A stretch of DNA of 64,000 nt from Geminicoccus roseus DSM 18922 (GTDB taxonomy: Bacteria; Pseudomonadota; Alphaproteobacteria; Geminicoccales; Geminicoccaceae), in the NCBI RefSeq assembly GCF_000427665.1, contig NZ_KE386572.1, positions 5,022,373 through 5,086,372 on the forward strand, written 5' to 3'. Each line of letters starts with the position of its first letter. Within the stretch, counting starts at the first letter, position 1. Positions 11,301 to 19,799 of this stretch are shown here, one piece after another. The position numbers and the translations under genes were made by a program. The notes beneath the pieces are model-generated. The model was not told the DNA's origin. It did no database searches and was given only the letters and a program-made list of their open reading frames with translations.

Positions 11301-11852
11301 CGTGCCACCGTTGCGGCCCATGTAGTGGTTGTTGGGCGCCGAGCTGGAATCGTCGTTCTCGCCGTCGGCAACGCCCCCGGCGCCCGTGGCGATGGCGAGC
11401 AGCGCCGATCCCGCCGAGCCGTGCGAACTGATGGAGCCGTCGTTCACCACGGTGATCGGCGGTGCCGGGAGGTAGAGGTAGGACTTGGTGGTCTCCGACA
11501 TCGGCGCGGTGAAGGTCTGCAGGCTGACGGCGGCCAGGCCGGAGGCGCTGTTGTCGATGCTTCCCTGGTTCTGGTAGGTCAGCTGGTTGAAGCCCGGCCC
11601 GGAGACAGCCTCGCTGAACGGCGAGCTCTGGCTGCCGGTGGTGGTGCAGGCGGCCGCGAAGCCCTCATAGCCGACGGTGATCTGGGTGGTGCTGCACGAG
11701 GTGTCGGCCCGCACGAGGCCGGCGCTGCCGAGCAGGGCCGCCCCGCCCAGCGCGGTAAGCGCCGTGCAGGACCGCAGCCAGTCTCGGGCCGAGCCTGTGC
11801 CTGCGCGATGCCGCTTGTTCCGCCCGGCCCGGCCGTCCAGCCTGCCTGCCAT
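5325..11852 (-). CDS. Giant autotransporter adhesin-like protein (type Va secretion)
   Basis: A 2175-residue secreted protein. The start at ATG 11852 is chosen because GGGGAG lies 6 bases upstream; an in-frame GTG at 11867 is less likely. The N-terminus has a long basic region followed by a hydrophobic stretch (about residues 30-50, ending near VRADTS), an extended signal peptide. The passenger (about 50-1830) is Gly/Ser/Thr-rich with roughly 15 copies of a motif of the form ILAQS(V/I)GGGGG spaced 40-65 residues apart, the pattern of a beta-helix passenger. The last 270 residues are an autotransporter beta-barrel domain ending in IAYRF, a terminal-Phe insertion signal. Likely role is surface adhesion or aggregation; no protease triad is visible. 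It is a family expansion in length, not a recognised named gene. Confidence 0.9.
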   Translation of the reverse strand: MAGRLDGRAGRNKRHRAGTGSARDWLRSCTALTALGGAALLGSAGLVRADTSCSTTQITVGYEGFAAACTTTGSQSSPFSEAVSGPGFNQLTYQNQGSIDNSASGLAAVSLQTFTAPMSETTKSYLYLPAPPITVVNDGSISSHGSAGSALLAIATGAGGVADGENDDSSSAPNNHYMGRNGGTVQVTHNGAISIASGKSSFGLGLGGLALPMNTGIDARSIGGAGTADSSSTSSNGPGGDAGTVSVATSAGSTIDLTGTWTAGIYALSAGGQGPGYSHNATHNFDSGGNGNTVTVNHAGTITGSAQGDVGIYALSVGGASGATDSQYSLHGGNAGAVGVTLHGGSSIGMQGDQAQGVFAASVGGLSWYADNADSGNHRNGNGGAVGVTIGSGASVSTSGELAVGVIAASTGGNANTSLAPPNSLENGGAPNSVPTTRAPAGNAGNVTVQHDGQISTSGDVAIGIAAVSSTGGRVVGMVAGGAVDPVGTGSGSPGTVTVQGGGSVATSGNGAIGILGLSLGGPGGVLDTKNGVLNLLGGDDSVNNGISGNAVTVNVTGAVSTKGAAALGVLASSIGGGGGTASGTKGILAVGSDGGGGGNGGQVSVSVAGGGLNTGGDGAIGVLAQSVGGGGGNGGSASGLAAAAGSAGGGGSGSQVGVVLGSGSVANLTTAGDFAAGVIAQSVGGGGGNGGYAKGFGTVASLAIGGTGGSGGQGGQVMVTNRSTTVATTGDQSTGLIAQSIGGGGGNGGSANTYTANLGFSIALAVGGTAGSGGGGGSVDLTNDYHISTTGDDALGLLAQSVGGGGGNGGAATAKSLVLGTDDPEVPAVEVDMSVGGSGGSGGSGGSVTVANSGQTITGGDGAHALLAQSVGGGGGNGGDSTAMAAAIEGESPTLKVSVALGATGGSGGSGGNVSVTNGSSDSCGGCRSQTQTSGNDAAGILAQSIGGGGGNSTAGNANTDSPNLGGKTGDALNFAFSLGASGGAGGQGGAVTVTLDENNAIATQGSGAPGIVAQSIGGGGGQAGGGSAGGSGDKVNLNLAIGGDGGSGNLGGAVTVASQGDIATSGGDSVGILAQSVGGGGGVGGSADAAASISKAGQVEDTLNPPANSYSAVVAIGGSGASGADGGQVQVTSSGTVSTKGALAYGILAQSIGGGGGSGGAATSAANSVLGGGSVDGEGAEVGKTYAGTVSVGGKGAGTGSGGAVTVTTQDAITTLGYGAHGILAHSVGGGGGVGAEGSVNNTTTLGLGAGVAGGGGAGGSGGSVAVHQSAATTTVGDDAYGILAQSIGGGGGTAGLGCSNSIKGAGQTGLEATACFGNVGVSGAASAFNDSSDFTLKVGGTSGASGDGGAVPISHDSGAIATYGARSFGIAAQSIGGGGGLATASAVNIGASQLQFQAGQNYAKGGDVSVTLGSAASIATHGDGAWGILAQSIGGGGGFVADPSLALDFPISNTLPDKPNGSNHYPDSGQVTVSVAGDIATTGRNAHGIFAQAVGGGGGIAGGVNQSRSATVVAGNSAQIYEIGTPPQYAGEAMEVTVNQTGGTIRTTGAGSIGIVAQASGKNNYQRPITITVGGTVSGGTGAGSAGILVSGGGSSDTDSTRPANTVTVQAGGSVGTVDGASGTAITSGSGLTNLVNDGTVTGSILLGSGLVSGSGQAAALKAAAAQPLAAPSLTGRIDNRGRLAAGPRIVAATLANDGTIDIGDQGIATTRLEGDLVQGAGGRILVDVDQRAGVADLLQVEGQAVVAGVVEPRAANLMPGTATVLTADRLVASASGWSTLVVDWQVAATGQALSVTPSADFSPDGIRLSKNQAEIARYLQAAWDRGDAGGLAPTFGAIGSLASAGDLRGALDAVAPTSLSTEAIQQASAAGSALDATMDCPGSGEDAAGVAMLGRGTCVWARVGVAEEDLDASADSAGFRVDRTSYRAGIQAEVGDDWRLGASLGYAHVSTRSDRPGASGDGDAVDLGLSVQHVRGAWSFGGAVDLGYGSYDRQRNVQIGSLSGQVSGSPDVLTAAGRLRVAYQQPFQDWYVRPFVDLDLIYSHSGGYTERGESGLALEVEGQDHASLVLSPMLEVGGRVDVGGWTVRPFAAAGASIPSDSDWKTSASLSGAPAGSGSFHTVQEMPDVLGKLDLGLALQAAAGLELRLDYRLQAGEDYVSQYGGGRIAYRF
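7335..10150 (-). repeat. Gly-rich passenger repeat array of the autotransporter
   Basis: Within the autotransporter gene, blocks containing runs of ccgccgccgccg on the plus strand recur every 120-200 bp. Each encodes the GGGGG corner of an ILAQS(V/I)GGGGG motif followed by a Gly/Ser/Ala loop. About 15 such corners are readable, from the ASSIGGGGG copy near 10.13 kb to the AQAVGGGGG copy near 7.35 kb. The spacing is irregular, so these are protein-level repeats and not a strict DNA tandem array. Confidence 0.8.
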
Positions 11853-11858
11853 GCAGGG

Positions 11859-11864
11859 CTCCCC
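11859..11864 (-). promoter_or_regulatory. Ribosome-binding site fixing the autotransporter start
   Basis: On the minus strand GGGGAG is followed by six bases and ATG at 11852. This site argues against the upstream in-frame GTG at 11867, which would lie before the site. Confidence 0.6.
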
Positions 11865-11867
11865 CAC

Positions 11868-12134
11868 GATCGTCCCTGGAGACTTCGCCGGAGAGCGGGC
11901 GAACCTGAGCGTCGAGGCCCGGCTCCGCCGTCAGGGCGGCGGCCCGAAGATCCTCGATCCTGTTCTCGCGTTTTCCGTGCCGGTCGATCGTAATCGACCC
12001 GCGCGAGCAATGAGAAGTGACTATTTTCACCCCGCTTCAAATAAGCGGAGACGCCTGCAGCATGAATTATAGGCAGGCGCCGGAAGATGAAGAGTTCCAG
12101 GAAGTCCGAAATTGCGATTCGCCCCTGCTTGAAG
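11868..12134. other. Untranslated region upstream of the autotransporter
   Basis: No convincing gene is seen. The stretch contains a less GC-rich patch (about 12005-12040) that could carry the autotransporter promoter, but no clear -35/-10 pair was found. ORFs here overlap one another on both strands and lack family features. Confidence 0.4.
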
Positions 12135-12184
12135 GAGCGGGCCCGTTGTCGCTGTTTGGTCACAAGGGCGACAACTGCCCGCTC
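12135..12184. terminator. Long imperfect hairpin upstream of the autotransporter
   Basis: GAGCGGGC, two bases, then GTTGTCGC are mirrored by GCGACAAC, one base, GCCCGCTC: 8+8 paired bases around a 15-base loop. It sits just downstream of the 30-codon ORF and in the 5' region of the autotransporter on the minus strand. No run of T follows on the minus strand, so it could be an attenuator or RNA structure instead of a simple terminator. Confidence 0.5.
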
Positions 12185-12237
12185 TCTTTCCCGGCAGCAG
12201 CAACGACGCCGGGCGATCAAGATGGACGGTCAGGGAA

Positions 12238-12330
12238 TCAGGAATTCTCCCGCCCGCGCACCAGACTGAGGACGGTATGGAACAGAACCAGCAACGTGAC
12301 CATGATGGCGGTGACTATCGCAGGACGCAT
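12238..12330 (-). CDS. Predicted 30-residue single-pass membrane protein
   Basis: A short ORF too small for routine calling. It starts at ATG 12330, with GGGAGA ending 6 bases upstream. The product begins MRPAIVTA, carries one hydrophobic segment (about residues 4-24, with Met/Val/Leu/Phe) and ends in a charged, Arg/Glu-containing tail, the usual layout of bacterial small membrane proteins with a cytoplasmic C-terminus. It lies upstream of, and in the same direction as, the giant autotransporter, separated by the hairpin at 12135-12184. No homologue is recognised. Support is the ribosome-binding site plus membrane-segment composition; expression is unproven. Confidence 0.5.
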   Translation of the reverse strand: MRPAIVTAIMVTLLVLFHTVLSLVRGRENS

Positions 12331-12494
12331 CGGTTTTCTCCCATGCTTTCGTCTATTTTATGACGCCGACTTTCCAGGCGGGACGATGAGAAATGAAAAC
12401 GAGGAGGTTTATAACAGACTTCCGCCCGTTGATGCGACAATATTGATCAGATCGGGACAGCGATCAACCCGAAAATGAAGAATTTGTCATGAAT
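12331..12494. other. AT-richer intergenic region
   Basis: This is the least GC-rich stretch of the neighbourhood, as expected for promoters. It contains an inverted repeat TTGATC/GATCAA (12443-12467, 13-base spacer). A plus-strand reading of 30 codons from ATG 12386 exists but has weak support. No gene is called. Confidence 0.4.
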
Positions 12495-12564
12495 CAAGTG
12501 GGATCCTGGCCGGATCCACCGATCGCCGGCCAGGCCGAGCCCACTTGTCCTGGATCCGGACAAG
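12495..12564. terminator. Nested hairpins downstream of apt
   Basis: CAAGTGGG (12495-12502) pairs with CCCACTTG (12540-12547) and inside it CCTGGCCGG (12505-12513) pairs with CCGGCCAGG (12526-12534). A second hairpin CTTGTCC/GGACAAG (12544-12550 with 12558-12564) shares the bases CTTG with the first, so the two are mutually exclusive. On the minus strand, which is the apt direction, T-rich sequence follows the large hairpin. Best read as the apt terminator. Confidence 0.6.
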
Positions 12565-12637
12565 GCCATGGCAGCGCCTCGCCCGTCCACTGGATCGGGG
12601 CGCGGATCACATCACCGGGGTATGGTCTTCCGCCGGT

Positions 12638-13153
12638 TCAGGCCGGAAAGGTCAGCACCGTCTCGCTGGGGACGCTCAGCCGGTTGCGGCCGCCCAGGCC
12701 TTCCAGCTCGATCAGGAACACCGCCCCCACCGGCTCGGCGCCGACCTTGCGCAGGAGCTGGATCGAAGCCTCGGCGGTGCCGCCGGTGGCCATCAGGTCG
12801 TCGATCAGCACCGCCCGCGCGCCCTTGGGGATCAGGTCCTCGACGATCTGGACGGTGTCGCTGCCATATTCCAGGTCATAGTCGTGGCTCACCACCATGC
12901 CCGGCAGCTTGCCCACTTTACGGACCATGACGAACCCGCGATCCATGTGCAGGGCCAGGGGCGCCGCGAAGATGAACCCCCGGCTCTCGATGCCGACCAG
13001 CACATCCGGTCGGTATTTTTCCGTAAGCTCGCCCATCTGCGCGATCGCCGCCCGATAGGCATTGTGGTTCGCGAGCAGGGTCGAGATGTCATAGAAAAGG
13101 ATGCCGGGCTTGGGAAAATCGGGAACGGTGCGGATGTGGGCGGAGATGTCCAT
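12638..13153 (-). CDS. apt: Adenine phosphoribosyltransferase
   Basis: A 171-residue cytoplasmic enzyme of purine salvage that converts adenine and PRPP to AMP and pyrophosphate. The start MDISAHIR at 13153 gives the usual family length of about 170 residues; longer upstream reading is the shadow of the opposing gene. The PRPP-binding motif VLIDDLMATGGTAEA is present (about residues 117-131), and the GIESRGFIFA segment matches the APRT hood/active-site loop. Its start codon overlaps the start of the opposing DUF192 gene, so the two share a very compact divergent control region lying inside each other's coding sequence. The hairpin at 12495-12564 probably ends the transcript. Confidence 0.95.
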   Translation of the reverse strand: MDISAHIRTVPDFPKPGILFYDISTLLANHNAYRAAIAQMGELTEKYRPDVLVGIESRGFIFAAPLALHMDRGFVMVRKVGKLPGMVVSHDYDLEYGSDTVQIVEDLIPKGARAVLIDDLMATGGTAEASIQLLRKVGAEPVGAVFLIELEGLGGRNRLSVPSETVLTFPA

Positions 13154-13649
13154 GGATCGGCGACTCTTGGCTCGTTCGGCGCGCATGGTTGCCAGACTGG
13201 CCGGCCGGGGTAAAGCCGCGCTGGCCGTCCTGGCCTGGCTCCTGGTCCTGGCGCCGGCGGCCCTGGCGCTGCCGACTGGCGAGGCGACCGTCCATACCCG
13301 CCAGGGGCCGCTCACCTTCTTCGTCGAGATCGCCCGCAGCCCCGCCGAGCGCAGCCAGGGCCTGATGTACCGCGAGGAGCTGGCGAAGGACCACGGCATG
13401 CTGTTCGACTTCGTGGAGGAACGGCCGGTGTCGTTCTGGATGAAGAACACCCCGCTGCCCCTGGACCTGCTGTTCATCCGCAAGGACGGCGAGATCGTGC
13501 GGATCACCCCGAACGCCACGCCGTATTCCACCGACCTGCTGCCGTCCGGCCAGCCGATCCGCTATGTCCTGGAGATCCTGGGCGGCTCCGCCGCGCAGCG
13601 CGGCATCCGGGTGGGCGACCGTCTGGAACCGCCGCCGCCGACCGACTAG
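13152..13649 (+). CDS. DUF192 family exported protein
   Basis: A 165-residue protein with an Arg-rich N-terminus and hydrophobic core (LAVLAWLLVLAPAALA), read as a Sec signal peptide cleaved after ALA. The mature part is a single DUF192 domain with the hallmark SFWMKNTPLPLDLLFI and the later EILGGSA segment. DUF192 proteins are periplasmic or extracytoplasmic small beta-rich domains of unknown function. The start at 13152 has GGAG six bases upstream; ATG 13185 would also give a good signal peptide. The start codon lies opposite that of apt, so 5' ends overlap head to head. Confidence 0.85.
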   Translation: MDRRLLARSARMVARLAGRGKAALAVLAWLLVLAPAALALPTGEATVHTRQGPLTFFVEIARSPAERSQGLMYREELAKDHGMLFDFVEERPVSFWMKNTPLPLDLLFIRKDGEIVRITPNATPYSTDLLPSGQPIRYVLEILGGSAAQRGIRVGDRLEPPPPTD

Positions 13650-13758
13650 GGCCGCTGCCTCCCGCCCGCACATGGGGAACCGCCTTCGCCAGCGCGGATT
13701 GATCGGTCGTCATGCCATGGCGGCAGGGATCGGCGGCAAGGTCGGGAAGGGGCGGTTG

Positions 13759-15216
13759 ATGGAGGAGCATCGGTTCGCGGCGGGAGCGGACAGGCTGGTG
13801 GCGCGGGTCGAGCGCGCGGCCGTGCTCGACCATGTCGGCTACCGGATCGGCAACGCCATCGCCCTGCCCCAGCGCCTGGCCGGCCGCTTCGCCCAGCCCC
13901 TGCGCAACGCCCTGCATGGCAGCTGGCTGGGCCACCCCCTCCATCCCCTCCTGGCCACCTTGCCGCTCGGCGCCTGGACGGTCTCGGTGGCGCTGGACAT
14001 GACCGCAGCACTCCGCCGCCGCGGCGCCTGGCGGTTCGACCAGGCCGCCGACCTGAACCTTTGGGCCGGCTGCCTGTCGGCGATCGGGGCGGCTTTGGCC
14101 GGGATGATCGACTGGCAGAGCACCCATGGCCGCGAGCGCCGGGTCGGCCTCGTGCATGCCGCGACCAACACCGCCGCGCTCGGCCTGTTCGCCGGCTCGA
14201 TCCGGCTGCGCCGCAAGGAGCGCCGGCAAGAGGCGCGGATGCTGAGCGCGCTCGCCTGGCTGGTCACCCTGGGCGGCGCCTATCTCGGCGGGCACCTCGT
14301 CTATCGCGGCAAGGCCGGCGTCGACCATGCCGACCGCGGCTCGGAGCCGCGCCACTTCCTGCCGATCTTCCCGCTGGCGGACTTGGTCGAGGACCGGCCG
14401 CAGCGGGTCGAGGTCTGGGACGAGCATGCCAGGGCGGCGGTGGGCGTCGCCCTGGTGCTGCATCAGGGCGAGGTCCATGCCCTGGGTGCCCGCTGCGCCC
14501 ATATGGGCGGCCCGCTCGCCGAAGGCTGGATCGAGCAGGGCGGGCTGGTCTGCCCCTGGCACGGCTCACGCTTCTGCCTGCGCTCCGGCCGCCCGCTGGA
14601 CGGGCCGGCGACGGCGCCGCAGCCCCGCTACGCCACCCGGGTCCGCAACGGCCTGGTGGAAATCCAGAGGCTGCCCCAGCCGGGCGACGACAGCGTGCAA
14701 CAGCCGCCGGAAGGACCGAAGGGTACAAGGCGCGGCGAGAAGGCCGACCAGTTCCTGTTCCAGCACCACGAGCTGCTGCGGCACATCTTCCAGGAGATCA
14801 AGGCCACGCCCAGGCAGGATCCCGAGCGGCGGATCCTGATGCGGGTCCTGGCCGGCGAGCTCGACATGCACGAGCAGATCGAGGACGAGATCTTCTATCC
14901 CGCGGTGCAGCCGGTGAGCGAGGAAGTGGCGATCGCCCATGCCGAGCACCACCAGCTGGCCGACATGCTGGCGGTGCTGGTCGGGCTGGACACCGCGTCC
15001 GCGGAGTTCGACGCGAAGCTGGACGCCCTGCACCAGGCGGTCGACCACCATGCCGGCGCCGAGGAGAGGTCGATGTTCGTCGAGGCGCAGCAGCTGGGCG
15101 AGGCGAGGCTGCGCGAGCTGGGCGCGGAGCTGGAGGACCGCCTCCTGCAACTGCGCTCGTCGCGCCTGCAGCAGGCGCGACGGGCCATCAAGGTCCGCAC
15201 GCTGGAGCTGGCCTGA
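13759..15216 (+). CDS. DUF2231 membrane / Rieske [2Fe-2S] / hemerythrin fusion protein
   Basis: A 485-residue three-part protein. Residues about 40-190 form a DUF2231-type membrane domain with four hydrophobic segments (HPLHPLLATLPLGAW start). Residues about 205-300 are a Rieske ferredoxin domain with both cluster motifs, C246-A-H248 and C265-P-W-H268. Residues about 330-450 form a hemerythrin-like HHE domain with H336/H337, H371, E375, H397/H398, H430/H431 and E435 available as di-iron ligands. The start at 13759 follows GGGAAGGGG. The family suggests redox or O2/NO sensing at the membrane; this is inference. DUF2231-Rieske fusions are familiar to me, the added hemerythrin domain is unusual. 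The helical tail after 450 is Arg/Leu-rich. Confidence 0.85.
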   Translation: MEEHRFAAGADRLVARVERAAVLDHVGYRIGNAIALPQRLAGRFAQPLRNALHGSWLGHPLHPLLATLPLGAWTVSVALDMTAALRRRGAWRFDQAADLNLWAGCLSAIGAALAGMIDWQSTHGRERRVGLVHAATNTAALGLFAGSIRLRRKERRQEARMLSALAWLVTLGGAYLGGHLVYRGKAGVDHADRGSEPRHFLPIFPLADLVEDRPQRVEVWDEHARAAVGVALVLHQGEVHALGARCAHMGGPLAEGWIEQGGLVCPWHGSRFCLRSGRPLDGPATAPQPRYATRVRNGLVEIQRLPQPGDDSVQQPPEGPKGTRRGEKADQFLFQHHELLRHIFQEIKATPRQDPERRILMRVLAGELDMHEQIEDEIFYPAVQPVSEEVAIAHAEHHQLADMLAVLVGLDTASAEFDAKLDALHQAVDHHAGAEERSMFVEAQQLGEARLRELGAELEDRLLQLRSSRLQQARRAIKVRTLELA

Positions 15217-15312
15217 TTGGCCGCGGGACCGCCGCGCTCGAGGGAACTGGCCCGGGCCGGCCTGCTCCCGTGGCCGCCGCGGCGGGCGGCATGGTTGGAG
15301 AAAGGAGCCCGG

Positions 15313-15549
15313 TCAGGCGACGGCGGGCTGCAGGCCCGGCGCGGTCATCTCGGAGCTGCGCAGGTCGAGCTTGGTGCGGAGCATGGTGGCGAAGCTGTTC
15401 TGCAGGCGGCCGGTCCGCTGGAACTCCTCCATCTCGTGGCGGGCATCCAGCAGCGAGCCGTAGTAGCGCTGCATCAGCGCCTCGCCGGACATCGCCAGGC
15501 GCTCGGAGGCTAGCGCGAGCAGGTCGGCATCGGTCATGAACGGGTTCAT
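15313..15549 (-). CDS. Small hypothetical protein
   Basis: A 78-residue predicted soluble protein starting MNPFMTDADLLALASERL, mostly helical in composition with charged heptads, and no membrane segment or Cys. ATG 15549 has GGAG six bases upstream, which makes it a credible gene despite its size. It runs convergent to the DUF2231-Rieske-hemerythrin gene with 96 bp between them. No family is recognised. Confidence 0.6.
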   Translation of the reverse strand: MNPFMTDADLLALASERLAMSGEALMQRYYGSLLDARHEMEEFQRTGRLQNSFATMLRTKLDLRSSEMTAPGLQPAVA

Positions 15550-15958
15550 CGCAAGCTCCAGTGCCTGGTTCGAAGGGTGGCCGGCTCGAAACGTCGACCT
15601 CGACTTGGCGGCCGCGGTGTTGGATTTCTTACACCAGCCAACCCGGACGTCGAGGGACGAGTAAGCGTCCGGTTCCCTTGGTTACGCAAATTTTTACGGA
15701 AAAGTGGCAGGTCGGCGGCAGAGCCCCCTGCCGACCGGTTCTCCGGCGTCCCGCCGCGCCTTGGCAGGCCCAGCCACCCGCCCCGGGTTGGGCCTGATCC
15801 CGGCCAAGATCAACCGCGCGGCCACTGGTCGACAGGATCAGATGTGCGGCCTGCGGAACAGCACCGCTATCCCTGTCCGCGCAAGGCCGCCATGTCGGCA
15901 TGGAGGCAAGATCCCGGTCCTGTGATTTGCCTTTTTGGGAGGAAGTACCTGGGCCAAA
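15550..15958. other. Intergenic region without a gene
   Basis: About 410 bp. It includes an AT-rich patch at about 15678-15708 with direct TTACG repeats, which could serve the 78-residue minus-strand gene as promoter. Overlapping ORFs here have no family features. Confidence 0.4.
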
Positions 15959-16936
15959 TCAGGCGGTGCCGATCAGCACGCCGGCGGCGAACACCAGCGA
16001 GCCGCCCAGCACCACCTGCAGCGCCGCCCGCCAGAACGGCGTGCGCATGTAGCGGTTCTGCACCCAGGCGATCGCCCACAGCTCCACGAACACGACCACC
16101 ATCGCGATGGTGGTGGCGGTCCAGAAGTCCGGGATCAGGTAGGGCAGCGCGTGGCCCAGGCCGCCGATCGCGGTCATCACCCCGGCGGCCAGGCCGCGCT
16201 TGAGCGGCGAGCCGCGCCCGGAGATCGAGCCGTCGTCCGAGGCGGCCTCGGTGAACCCCATCGAGATCCCCGCCCCCACCGAGGCTGCCAGGCCGACGAT
16301 GAAGGTCTGCCAGGTGTCGCCGGTGGCGAACGCCGCGGCGAAGATTGGCGCCAGGGTCGAGACCGAGCCGTCCATCAGTCCGGCCAGGCCCGGCTGCACC
16401 CAGGTCAGCACGAACTGGCGGTGCGCGGCCTCGTCCTCGGCGGAGCGGGCCTCCCCCGGCAGATGCTCGGCCGTGAGGCCCTGCCAGGTCGCCTGATGGC
16501 CGGCTTCCACCGCGGCCAGCCGTCCGAGCAGCTGCCGGGTCCCGGCATCGGCGGTGTGCCGGGCGGCCTTGACGTAGAACGCGCCCGCCTCCGCCTCCAT
16601 CCGCATCGCCTCCTCCCGGATCCGGCCCAGCCCCAGGTTCTGCACCAGCCAGACCGGGCGGCGCTGGTAGAACCCGGCCACGTGCTCGCGCCGGATCAGC
16701 GGGATCACCTCGCCGAACCGGCGGCGATGCTCCTCGATCAGCCAGGCGCGGTGGTCGTCTTCCTCCGCCGCCATGGCGTCGAAGGTCCGGGCGGTCTGCG
16801 GAAAGCCCTCCCGCAACCCTTGGGCGTACCAGCGATAGATCCGGGCATCGTCCTCCTCCGAGGCGATCGCCAGCGCCAGCACTTCCTGTTCGGACAGGTC
16901 GCCGAACCGCCGCCGGGATGCCAGGCCCGGGATCAT
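15959..16936 (-). CDS. mbfA: Membrane-bound ferritin MbfA (ferritin-like + VIT1/CCC1 iron exporter)
   Basis: A 325-residue inner-membrane protein. The N-terminal half (about 1-165) is a rubrerythrin/erythrin-type ferritin-like domain with repeated Glu-x-x-His/Glu metal ligands (ASEEDDARIY and AAEEDDHRAW). The C-terminal half (about 175-325) is a VIT1/CCC1 transporter domain with GLMDGSVSTLAPIFAAAF and four to five hydrophobic segments. In Agrobacterium and Bradyrhizobium MbfA exports iron and protects against iron/H2O2 stress. The start at 16936 gives the normal N-terminus and is preceded by a G-rich site. An iron-control-like palindrome lies upstream (17004-17020), and an 18-codon leader ORF overlaps the start by ATGA. 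Confidence 0.92.
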   Translation of the reverse strand: MIPGLASRRRFGDLSEQEVLALAIASEEDDARIYRWYAQGLREGFPQTARTFDAMAAEEDDHRAWLIEEHRRRFGEVIPLIRREHVAGFYQRRPVWLVQNLGLGRIREEAMRMEAEAGAFYVKAARHTADAGTRQLLGRLAAVEAGHQATWQGLTAEHLPGEARSAEDEAAHRQFVLTWVQPGLAGLMDGSVSTLAPIFAAAFATGDTWQTFIVGLAASVGAGISMGFTEAASDDGSISGRGSPLKRGLAAGVMTAIGGLGHALPYLIPDFWTATTIAMVVVFVELWAIAWVQNRYMRTPFWRAALQVVLGGSLVFAAGVLIGTA

Positions 16937-16989
16937 CGAAGCCCCCCAGCCAGACGGGCGGCAGCGAAGGAAACGCCAGAAAGGTCCAT
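16933..16989 (-). CDS. Possible 18-codon leader ORF overlapping mbfA
   Basis: ATG 16989 opens the peptide MDLSGVSFAAARLAGGLR, whose TGA overlaps the mbfA ATG as ATGA. AAAGGGG lies about 6 bases upstream of this ATG and directly after the Irr-like palindrome. The arrangement would couple mbfA translation to the leader. It could be fortuitous; there is no homology evidence. Confidence 0.3.
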   Translation of the reverse strand: MDLSGVSFAAARLAGGLR

Positions 16990-17003
16990 GGCTTGCCCCT
17001 TTG

Positions 17004-17020
17004 TCTGGAATGATTCCAGA
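17004..17020. promoter_or_regulatory. Irr-type iron control element upstream of mbfA
   Basis: TCTGGAATGATTCCAGA is a 17-base perfect palindrome. It fits the half-site pattern of the alphaproteobacterial iron control element (TTTAGAA, three bases, TTCTAAA) at the conserved GAA/TTC core. It abuts a TATAT element on the upstream side in the mbfA direction, so a bound protein would block the promoter. Irr repression of mbfA under low iron is known from rhizobia; applying it here is inference. Confidence 0.7.
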
Positions 17021-17089
17021 TATAGGCGCAGCTTGAGCACAAGGGAGCGGCCGTTCTGCCGCAGGCGTGGCGTTTCAGGTAGAAGGGAT

Positions 17090-17113
17090 GGCCCGGCTGC
17101 TGCCGGCCGGGCC
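17090..17113 (-). terminator. Hairpin after the aminotransferase gene
   Basis: GGCCCGGC and GCCGGGCC (8 bp arms, 8-base loop) lie 11 bases past the aminotransferase stop on the minus strand. A short pyrimidine-rich stretch follows. It probably separates this gene from mbfA. Confidence 0.5.
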
Positions 17114-17124
17114 CCTCAGATGGC

Positions 17125-18381
<1,257 letters not shown>

Positions 18382-18451
18382 TCACCGCCCTTCCCACCCC
18401 CGGGTTCAGGGAAATTAGCGCCCGAACCGGTGTTCCGGCGCTGTTGTCACC

Positions 18452-19756
<1,305 letters not shown>

Positions 19757-19799
19757 CGAGCCCTCCTCATGGTCGCAATCATTTCGTGTCGTCCGCCCG

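Noticed and set aside
8043-11993. Plus-strand ORFs opposite the autotransporter
   Set aside because: They are antisense to a protein with a signal peptide and a beta-barrel end; the translations are Ala/Asp/Arg-rich noise.
12017-12478. 153-codon plus-strand ORF before apt
   Set aside because: No family signature and no strong ribosome-binding site, and it overlaps the better-supported 30-codon minus ORF. Only the last 30 codons (ATG 12386) look faintly possible.
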